A stretch of 64,000 nucleotides of DNA, taken from Paractinoplanes atraurantiacus (GTDB lineage: Bacteria > Actinomycetota > Actinomycetes > Mycobacteriales > Micromonosporaceae). Location: positions 93,164-157,163 of the forward strand of contig NZ_OBDY01000026.1 of assembly GCF_900215205.1 (NCBI RefSeq), read 5' to 3'. The notes below the pieces were generated by a model. That model did no database searches. It had not been told where the DNA came from and saw only the letters and a list, made by a program, of their open reading frames with translations. The position numbers and the translations under genes were made by a program. This document shows, piece after piece, positions 8,445 to 13,960 of the stretch (positions are counted from its first letter, which is position 1; every line of letters begins with the position of its first letter).

Positions 8445-9452
8445 ATGACCGCAGATCGCCCCCGCCGCAGCCGGGTCCGGCTTCTCGCCGGCGCCGCCTG
8501 CGCCTTGGCCATGACCGTGGCCGGCGTGATGGTCGCCGGCACCGCGCACGCCGAGGCCGACCGGACCGTCAGCTCCAACACCACCGGCACGCACAACGGC
8601 TACTACTTCTCGTTCTGGAAGGACAGCGGCAACGCCAGCATGACGTTGCGCGCCGACGGCCGGTACAGCAGCAGCTGGGACCGCAGCACCAACAACTGGG
8701 TCGGCGGCAAGGGCTGGGCCACCGGCAGCCGCCGGACGGTCACGTACTCGGGCAGCTACAACCCGGGTAACAACAACACCTACCTGGCGCTGTACGGATG
8801 GACGCGCAACCCGCTCATCGAGTACTACGTCGTGGAGAACTACGGCAGCTACAACCCCAGCACCGGCGCCCAGCGGCTCGGCTCGGTCACCACCGACGGC
8901 GGCACGTACGACATCCTGCGCACCCAGCGGGTCAACCAGCCCTCGATCGACGGCACCGCCACGTTCTACCAGTACTGGAGCGTGCGCACGTCGAAGCGCA
9001 GCTCCGGCACTATCACCACGGCCAACCACTTCGACGCGTGGGCCCGCGCCGGCCTGAACCTCGGCAGCAACTTCGCGTACCAGATCATGGCGACCGAGGG
9101 TTACCAGAGCCAGGGCAGCTCCGACATCACCGTCCGCGAGGGCACCGGCGGTGGCACCAACCCCACCACCCCGCCTCCCGGCGGCGGCGGCAACTGCACC
9201 GCCACGCTGTCGGCCGGCCAGCAGTTCGGCGACCGCTTCAACCTCAACGTCGCGGTCAGCAACGCCACCAACTGGACCGTCCAGCTCAACCTCAACGGCG
9301 GCCAGAGCATCCAGAACAGCTGGAACGCCGCGGTCAGCGGCTCCTCCGGCACCGTGACGGCCACCCCGAACGGCAACGGCAACAACTTCGGCGTGACCAT
9401 CATGGCCAACGGCAACTGGACCTGGCCCACGGTCACCTGCCGCACGAGCTGA
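8445..9452 (+). CDS. Secreted GH11 endo-1,4-beta-xylanase with C-terminal CBM2
   Basis: 335 aa. A Sec signal peptide ends near AHA36. Residues 38-232 form a GH11 beta-jelly-roll with nucleophile Glu126 (PLIEYYVVE) and acid/base Glu218 (MATEGYQSQG). A short Gly/Pro/Thr linker (about 233-250) leads to a Trp-rich CBM2-type domain bounded by Cys251 and a Cys near the end (TWPTVTCRTS). The enzyme cleaves internal xylan bonds outside the cell. It sits behind two palindromes and a TTGACA promoter and is 20 nt ahead of the histidine kinase gene. Length and architecture are normal for actinomycete xylanases. Confidence 0.95.
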   Translation: MTADRPRRSRVRLLAGAACALAMTVAGVMVAGTAHAEADRTVSSNTTGTHNGYYFSFWKDSGNASMTLRADGRYSSSWDRSTNNWVGGKGWATGSRRTVTYSGSYNPGNNNTYLALYGWTRNPLIEYYVVENYGSYNPSTGAQRLGSVTTDGGTYDILRTQRVNQPSIDGTATFYQYWSVRTSKRSSGTITTANHFDAWARAGLNLGSNFAYQIMATEGYQSQGSSDITVREGTGGGTNPTTPPPGGGGNCTATLSAGQQFGDRFNLNVAVSNATNWTVQLNLNGGQSIQNSWNAAVSGSSGTVTATPNGNGNNFGVTIMANGNWTWPTVTCRTS

Positions 9453-9472
9453 GCCACTGTCATGCTGGGGGC

Positions 9473-10630
9473 GTGACCACGGAGCTCGATCGCTGGGAAC
9501 GCCGGGAGATCACGGCCTTCACCGTCCTCCCGTACGCCCTCCTGGCGATCAGCCTCCTGCTCACGCTCCTGGCGAGGCCCGAGCACCTTCCAGCGGTGCT
9601 CGGGCTTGCGGCGTCCGCCGCGCTCTGGCTGCTCCGCCCCGGAAAAGGCCTGCACTACACGGTTCTGATGGCGCTCACCGCCGCTTTGGTGGCGCTCGCG
9701 CCCTTCTTCGGCCTGTTCGCCTTCATCGGCTACCCGCAAGCGTTCCTCTACCTGAGCGGCCGCGGGCGCTACGCCGGCGTCGCCGCCACGGCAACCATCT
9801 CGGCCGTCGCCTACCTGGGCGGCTGGGCCGGCATCGAGGCGGGCGCCTGGTGGGAGTGGCTCACCGTGAGCGTGCTCAGCGTCGTACTCGCAAGCGCCTT
9901 CTTCTTTTTCGCCGACCTGACCCACCAGCGCAACGACAGACTGAAGGAGGCGCTGCAGGAGAACGCCGATCTGCACGCCCAGCTACTGATTCACGCCCGC
10001 GCGGCCGGGGTCCTCGACGAGCGGCAGCGCATGGCCGGCGAGATCCACGACACGCTCGCGCAGGGCCTGGCCGGCATCATCACCCAGCTCCAGGCGGCCG
10101 AGCACACCATGGACCGCCGGCACATGACGACCGCGATCACCTTGGCCCGCGAAAGCCTCGCCGAGGCCCGCCGAACGGTCCACGCGGTCGAGCCGTCGCT
10201 GCTGGCCGAGGCTCAGCTCCCCGGCGCCGTCGAGGAGCTGGCCCACCGCTGGTCGCAGACCAACGAGATCGCGGCCACCGTGACGACGACCGGCGACGCC
10301 CGCCCGATGCACCCCGACGTCGAGGTCGCGCTCCTGCGCACCGCCCAGGAGGCCCTCACCAACGTCGCCAAACACGCGCGAGCCACCGAGGTCACCCTGA
10401 CCCTGTCCTACATGGAAGACCTGGTGACATTGGATGTACGCGATGACGGCTCCGGCTTCGACCCCACGGCCAACCGCTCACCCGGCACCCGTCACGGCGG
10501 CTTCGGCCTGACCGCCATGCGCCACCGCCTCCAGCGCCTGACCGGCCACCTGACCATCGAGTCCGAGCCCGGCGCCGGCACAGCCCTCTCCGCCACCGTC
10601 CCGGCCATCCCACCACAGCCAACGGCATGA
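9473..10630 (+). CDS. NarL-type sensor histidine kinase, orphan
   Basis: 385 aa from GTG 9473. About five membrane segments fill residues 14-148, a short coiled region follows, then a HisKA_3 domain with phospho-acceptor His192 (RQRMAGEIHDTLAQGLAG). An HATPase domain has the N box TAQEALTNVAKHA and G box DDGSGFD, then GGFGLTAMRHRL. Kinases of this class pair with NarL/FixJ response regulators, but none is adjacent: the 3' neighbours are tRNAs on the other strand. It follows the xylanase by 20 nt and may be cotranscribed. The signal and partner are unknown. Confidence 0.85.
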   Translation: MTTELDRWERREITAFTVLPYALLAISLLLTLLARPEHLPAVLGLAASAALWLLRPGKGLHYTVLMALTAALVALAPFFGLFAFIGYPQAFLYLSGRGRYAGVAATATISAVAYLGGWAGIEAGAWWEWLTVSVLSVVLASAFFFFADLTHQRNDRLKEALQENADLHAQLLIHARAAGVLDERQRMAGEIHDTLAQGLAGIITQLQAAEHTMDRRHMTTAITLARESLAEARRTVHAVEPSLLAEAQLPGAVEELAHRWSQTNEIAATVTTTGDARPMHPDVEVALLRTAQEALTNVAKHARATEVTLTLSYMEDLVTLDVRDDGSGFDPTANRSPGTRHGGFGLTAMRHRLQRLTGHLTIESEPGAGTALSATVPAIPPQPTA

Positions 10631-10635
10631 GACCG

Positions 10636-10717
10636 AGGCCAAGGCCGGAATCGAACCGGAGTGCCCGAAGGATCCGCTTTGCAGGCGGACGGCTCCACCA
10701 GGAACCACACCGAGGCC
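10636..10717 (-). tRNA. tRNA-Cys (GCA), atypical 8/4-like cloverleaf
   Basis: The anticodon arm is TCCGC-CTGCAAA-GCGGA, giving anticodon GCA, and the discriminator is U73 as expected for Cys. The rest is odd. The best fold has an 8-nt acceptor GGCCTCGG/CCTTGGCC with two internal mismatches, a 4-bp T stem (CCGG/CCGG), a 6-bp D stem (GGTTCC/GGAGCC) with a 4-nt loop, and a long variable arm holding a CC-TTCG-GG hairpin. No CCA is encoded. It is the last tRNA of the array and may be low in function. Confidence 0.7.
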
Positions 10718-10724
10718 GTGAACG

Positions 10725-10805
10725 TGCGGGAGGCGGGATTCGAACCCGCTCAGCAATGCACCCGCTTTACAGGCGGGCCCGACTCTCCAGCGTCGGCGCT
10801 CCCAC
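10725..10805 (-). tRNA. tRNA-Tyr (GTA)
   Basis: Acceptor GTGGGAG/CTCCCGC, anticodon arm CCCGC-CTGTAAA-GCGGG, T arm GCGGG-TTCGAAT-CCCGC, discriminator A. The 11-nt variable region fits a class II tRNA-Tyr. Position 8 is C instead of the near-universal U, and the D stem is 5 bp. No CCA is encoded. Confidence 0.88.
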
Positions 10806-10807
10806 TA

Positions 10808-10880
10808 GGTGACCGGCGGGATTCGAACCCGCGTACTCCGGCTCCACAAACCGGCGCGCCTGCCTCTGCGCTACGGCCAC
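10808..10880 (-). tRNA. tRNA-His (GTG)
   Basis: Acceptor GTGGCCG/CGGTCAC with one G-U pair, D stem GCGC/GCGC, anticodon loop TTGTGGA, T arm GCGGG-TTCGAAT-CCCGC, discriminator C73. The encoded -1 nucleotide is U, not the G that bacterial tRNA-His normally encodes opposite C73. It is only 2 nt from tRNA-Tyr. Confidence 0.88.
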
Positions 10881-10882
10881 AG

Positions 10883-10955
10883 TCGGGATGGGGAGACTCG
10901 AACTCCCGGCTTCCGGTTCCCAAGACCGGCGCCCTACCACCTGGGCCACATCCCG
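10883..10955 (-). tRNA. tRNA-Pro (TGG)
   Basis: Perfect acceptor CGGGATG/CATCCCG, D stem GCCC/GGGC, anticodon arm CCGGT-CTTGGGA-ACCGG, T arm GGGAG-TTCGAGT-CTCCC, discriminator A. This is the most canonical member of the array. No CCA is encoded. Confidence 0.93.
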
Positions 10956-10960
10956 TTTCG

Positions 10961-11033
10961 TGTCCTCGGCGCGATTCGAACGCGCACTGGCGACGCCCTC
11001 GACGTCGTGCCTCTGCCTTTGGGCTACGAGGAC
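10961..11033 (-). tRNA. tRNA with positional anticodon GAG (Leu-like), C33
   Basis: Perfect acceptor GTCCTCG/CGAGGAC, T arm GCGCG-TTCGAAT-CGCGC and anticodon stem CGACG/CGTCG leave the loop TCGAGGG, so positions 34-36 are GAG. Position 33 is C in place of the near-invariant U. The variable loop is short (5 nt), unlike normal bacterial tRNA-Leu. Amino-acid identity is therefore uncertain. Confidence 0.7.
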
Positions 11034-11051
11034 AAGTTGGTTTTTGTTTCG

Positions 11052-11123
11052 TAGACCCGACCGGGATCGAACCGGCGTCTCCGCCTTGAGAGGGCGACGA
11101 GCGTTCCGCTGCTCCACGGGTCC
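11052..11123 (-). tRNA. tRNA-Glu (CTC)
   Basis: Acceptor GGACCCG/CGGGTCT with a terminal G-U pair, D stem GAGC/GCTC, anticodon loop CTCTCAA, T stem GCCGG/CCGGT, discriminator A. It is the first tRNA of the array; its 5' end lies only 7 nt downstream of the T-tract of the terminator at 11131-11166. Confidence 0.88.
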
Positions 11124-11130
11124 ATGCAAA

Positions 11131-11166
11131 AAGAAAAGCCGCCTTCCCCAGCAAGCGGGAGGCGGC
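11131..11166 (-). terminator. Intrinsic terminator/attenuator before the tRNA array
   Basis: Read on the minus strand, a 10-bp hairpin (arms 11157-11166 and 11138-11147, one G-U pair) is followed by TTTTCTTTTT, a strong rho-independent terminator. It stands between the 38-codon ORF and tRNA-Glu, with no room for a promoter after it. The ascending arm can alternatively pair with 11190-11198, so it may be conditional. Confidence 0.8.
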
Positions 11167-11181
11167 CTTGGAAGCCGGGCG

Positions 11182-11298
11182 TTAGATGACGCCTCCCGAT
11201 GATGCGAGCCGGCCGAACTGCTCCTCGAGGACCGATGCGCAGTCAGCCACCGCCGGCAGCTGATGCTGCGGCTCGGGGGCGAAATAACAGCGGATCAT
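11182..11298 (-). CDS. 38-aa leader-peptide candidate of the tRNA array
   Basis: A short gene from ATG 11298 with GAGGAG 8 nt upstream (11307-11312) and stop TAA at 11182. Residues 4-15 are CYFAPEPQHQLP; the Cys, Tyr and His codons here are TGT, TAT and CAT, rare in such GC-rich DNA. Codons for every anticodon of the downstream array occur in it. Its end (CGGGAGGCG, 11190-11198) is complementary to the terminator's ascending arm, and CGCCCCCG (11274-11281) can pair with that same segment. I recognise no protein family; the layout suggests a leader peptide, not an enzyme. Confidence 0.65.
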   Translation of the reverse strand: MIRCYFAPEPQHQLPAVADCASVLEEQFGRLASSGGVI

Positions 11299-11337
11299 CG
11301 GGGGCGCTCCTCAGGAGGTCATTCGGTGTTGATGACT

Positions 11338-11366
11338 AAGGTAGGGACCCCGCCCGGGACCGGCAA
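11338..11366 (-). promoter_or_regulatory. Promoter for leader ORF and tRNA array
   Basis: On the minus strand, TTGCCG (11361-11366) is separated by exactly 17 nt from TACCTT (11338-11343), a good housekeeping-sigma promoter. Initiation near 11330 would give a leader of about 30 nt before the ATG at 11298. It is the only convincing promoter upstream of the tRNA array. Confidence 0.6.
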
Positions 11367-11415
11367 CGTATTTACCAGGGTTTCGCCCCGGCGGCTGGGG
11401 GAACGGAAACGGCTC

Positions 11416-12831
11416 GTGGAGAGCGGACAACTGATCACCGGCCGGTACCGGCTTCGCGAGCAGCTCGGGCGCGGCGGCATGGCCGTCGTGTGGCGGGCCG
11501 ACGACGAGGTGCTGGGCCGCGAGGTGGCGGTGAAGGTGCTGGCGCCCGCGCTGGCCGGCGATCCCGACCTGCGGCAGCGGATCCGGGACGAGGCGCGGGC
11601 CGCGGCCCGGCTGCGTCATGTGAACGTGGTGGCCGTCTACGACTACGGCGAGTTCGCCGACGCCGGCCACACCCTGTCGTACGTGGTGATGGAGCTTGTG
11701 GACGGCCGGACCCTGGCCGACATGCTCACCGGCGGCGGGCTCCCCTGGAAGGTCGCCGTGCTGGTCGGCGCCCAGGTGGCGGCCGCTCTGGCGGCGGCGC
11801 ACGCCGACGGCATCGTGCACCGCGACGTGAAGCCGGCGAACATCATGGTCACCAGCAGTGGCGTGAAGCTGGTCGACTTCGGCATCTCGGCCGCGGTGGG
11901 CGTGCTCGACGGGCAGGACGGGCAGGTGCTGGGCACCCCCGCCTATCTGGCGCCGGAGCGCATCGCGGGTGGCCCGGTCCGGCCCGCGACCGATGTCTAC
12001 GCTCTCGGTCTGGTGCTTCACCTGGCCCTGGCCGGGCGGATGCCCTGGGACGCCTCGACCGTCACTCAGATGGTGCGGGCGCATGTGTACGCGACACCGG
12101 CCCCGCTGCCGCGGATCGCCGGCCTGCCGCCCGCGGTGTCCCGGCTGGTGGCGCGCTGTTTGACGAAGAACCCGGCCGACCGGCCCAGCTCGATCGAGGT
12201 CTCGGAGGTGCTGGGCGAGCTCGCCGGCCTGCCGCCGGCGGCCCTGCTGCGCAGCGCGGCCGGCCCCACGTTGTCGCTGCCGTCGGCGGCAGCCCGGAAG
12301 CCTCCGTCGGCGCCCGCCCGGAAGCTGCTGTCAGCGCCCGCTTGGTTGCTATCGCCGGCGCCCGCCCAGAAGACGGCGGCTCAAAAGACAGCGGCCCAAA
12401 ACGCAGCCGCCCAAAACACAGCGGCCCAAAACACAGCCGCACATAAGACAGCCGCCCGCCGGCCCGCCCGGAAGCTGCTCGTCGCGGCCGGTGTGGCCGC
12501 CGGGATGCTGACCGCGGGCGGCGCCTGGTGGGTGGACAGCCGTCCGGCCCCGCCGGCCCAGGCCGCCGCGGCCCCGGCCGGGTCACCCGCGACCAGCGCG
12601 ACCAAGCAGCCTGCCACCAGCGCGGCCAAGCGGCCTGCCACCACCGCCGCCAAGGCGCCCGCGACCACTCAGGCGGCCGCACCGTCGGCGGCCCGGGCCA
12701 ACGTCCGTACGATCGCTCTCACCAAGCGTCCCGCCCCGCCGAAAGCCGAACCGAAGGGCAAGGCGAAGGCGCCGAAGGCGAAACCGAAAGCGCCGAAGAA
12801 GCCGGCCAAACCCAAGCCGGGCAAGAAATAG
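11416..12831 (+). CDS. PknB-like Ser/Thr protein kinase with cationic extracellular tail
   Basis: 471 aa from GTG 11416, chosen because the kinase fold begins at once; in-frame starts at 11326 and 11332 exist but overlap the minus-strand tRNA promoter. The kinase domain (about 8-280) has GRGGMAVVW, Lys40, HRDVKPAN with Asp137, and DFG 154-156, so it should be active. An Ala-rich region with QxTAA repeats follows, then one membrane segment (KLLVAAGVAAGMLTAGGAWW) and an external Ala/Thr/Pro stretch ending in about 30 Lys/Pro/Ala residues. No PASTA domain is present. The tail could bind anionic wall polymers. Confidence 0.87.
   Translation: MESGQLITGRYRLREQLGRGGMAVVWRADDEVLGREVAVKVLAPALAGDPDLRQRIRDEARAAARLRHVNVVAVYDYGEFADAGHTLSYVVMELVDGRTLADMLTGGGLPWKVAVLVGAQVAAALAAAHADGIVHRDVKPANIMVTSSGVKLVDFGISAAVGVLDGQDGQVLGTPAYLAPERIAGGPVRPATDVYALGLVLHLALAGRMPWDASTVTQMVRAHVYATPAPLPRIAGLPPAVSRLVARCLTKNPADRPSSIEVSEVLGELAGLPPAALLRSAAGPTLSLPSAAARKPPSAPARKLLSAPAWLLSPAPAQKTAAQKTAAQNAAAQNTAAQNTAAHKTAARRPARKLLVAAGVAAGMLTAGGAWWVDSRPAPPAQAAAAPAGSPATSATKQPATSAAKRPATTAAKAPATTQAAAPSAARANVRTIALTKRPAPPKAEPKGKAKAPKAKPKAPKKPAKPKPGKK
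12367..12456 (+). repeat. Six tandem 15-bp repeats in the kinase gene
   Basis: Six consecutive 15-bp units, typified by CAAAACACAGCGGCC, encode the pentapeptide QKTAA or QNTAA (last unit HKTAA). They lie in the cytoplasmic juxtamembrane linker. In-frame tandem repeats of this kind change copy number readily. Confidence 0.8.
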
Positions 12832-12849
12832 CCGTTTGAGGTCTGCCCC

Positions 12850-12862
12850 GCAAGGTACTTGC
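12850..12862. promoter_or_regulatory. Palindrome GCAAG-GTA-CTTGC before aldo/keto reductase
   Basis: Perfect 5-bp arms around GTA, ending 6 nt before the ATG and covering the place where a ribosome binding site would be. It fits a small repressor operator. The 37-bp gap to the kinase gene holds nothing else. Confidence 0.35.
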
Positions 12863-12868
12863 ACGAGC

Positions 12869-13888
12869 ATGGAATATCGCACGCTCGGGCGCAGCGGATG
12901 CGCCGTGTCCTCGCTCTGCCTGGGGACCATGACGTTCGGCAACGAATCCGACGAGAAGGTGTCGCACGCGCAGCTCGACCGGTTCGCCGAGGTGGGCGGC
13001 ACGTTCGTGGACACCGCCGACGTCTATTCGGCCGGTGAGTCGGAACGGATCATCGGGCGTTGGCTGGCTTCGCGGCCGGCCGACGTCACCGAGGCCGTCG
13101 TGCTCGCCACCAAGGGCCGCTTCCCGATGGCGGACGACCCCAACGGCGCCGGCCTGTCCGCGCGCCATCTGACCCGCGCGCTCGACGCCTCGCTGACCCG
13201 GCTCGGTGTCGAGGCCGTCGACCTCTACCAGGCCCATTCGTGGGATCCGCTCACCCCGCTCGACGAGACGCTCCGGACCCTGGACGGTTTCGTGCGGGCC
13301 GGGAAGATCCGCTACTACGGCTTCTCCAACTTCACCGGCTGGCAGCTCACCAAGGCCGTGGCGCTGGCCCGCGAGCTCGGGCTGATCGGCCCCGTGAGCT
13401 TGCAGCCCCAGTACAACCTGCTGGTTCGCGAGATCGAGTACGAGGTCGTCCCGGCTTCCCTGGACGCCGGCCTCGGGCTGCTGCCGTGGAGCCCGCTCGG
13501 CGGCGGCTGGCTGACCGGTAAGTACCAGCGTGACCAGCGGCCCACCGGCGCCACCCGGCTCGGTGACAACCCGGAGCGGGGCATGGAGGCGTACGACCGC
13601 CGCAATGTCGCCCGCACCTGGGACGTGGTCGAGGCCGTGCAGCGTGTGGCCGAGTCTCGCGGCGTGTCGATGGCCGAGGTGGCGCTGGCCTGGGTGACCG
13701 ACCGGCCGGCCGTGACGTCGACCATCCTGGGCGCGCGCACCCTCGAGCAGCTCGAGGACAACCTGCGCGCGGCCGGCCTGCACCTGACCGAACAGGAGAC
13801 GCGGGCGCTGGACGAGGCGAGCGATCCGCGGCCGAACGACTACCCATACGGCCCGCTCGGCATCAACCAGCGGAGCAGGACTTTCTAG
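12869..13888 (+). CDS. Aldo/keto reductase
   Basis: 339 aa, the usual AKR length, starting MEYRTLGRSGCAVSSLCLGT. The catalytic tetrad is visible: Asp48 (FVDTAD), Tyr53 (VYSAGES), Lys82 (LATKG) and His123 (QAHSWDP). The C-terminal NADPH-binding part has TSTILGARTLEQL. It reduces aldehydes or ketones with NADPH in the cytoplasm; the substrate is unknown. It resembles the YajO/Tas-like branch. No obvious functional link to the kinase upstream or the cellulase downstream. The start is fixed by homology, since the upstream region carries a palindrome and no clear Shine-Dalgarno sequence. Confidence 0.9.
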   Translation: MEYRTLGRSGCAVSSLCLGTMTFGNESDEKVSHAQLDRFAEVGGTFVDTADVYSAGESERIIGRWLASRPADVTEAVVLATKGRFPMADDPNGAGLSARHLTRALDASLTRLGVEAVDLYQAHSWDPLTPLDETLRTLDGFVRAGKIRYYGFSNFTGWQLTKAVALARELGLIGPVSLQPQYNLLVREIEYEVVPASLDAGLGLLPWSPLGGGWLTGKYQRDQRPTGATRLGDNPERGMEAYDRRNVARTWDVVEAVQRVAESRGVSMAEVALAWVTDRPAVTSTILGARTLEQLEDNLRAAGLHLTEQETRALDEASDPRPNDYPYGPLGINQRSRTF

Positions 13889-13925
13889 CTAATTATTGAG
13901 AAGCTTCGATCGCCGGGTTACCGTT

Positions 13926-13939
13926 CGGGAGCGCTCCCA
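13926..13939. promoter_or_regulatory. CebR-like operator before GH6 cellulase
   Basis: CGGGAGCGCTCCCA matches the known CebR/CelR consensus TGGGAGCGCTCCCA at 13 of 14 positions, with a perfect 12-bp palindrome core. CebR is a LacI-family repressor released by cellobiose. It lies 21 nt before the cellulase start, so binding would block transcription of that gene. Confidence 0.8.
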
Positions 13940-13960
13940 AACTCCCCGGAAGGAAGCCTC

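Noticed and set aside
11131..11166. Terminator read as the end of a plus-strand gene
   Set aside because: The T-tract lies on the minus strand and no plus-strand gene ends nearby.
10627..11202. Several plus- and minus-strand open frames of 60 to 140 codons
   Set aside because: They are read-throughs of the tRNA array; the repeated GxxFEPA or RVRVP-like peptides are typical tRNA artefacts.
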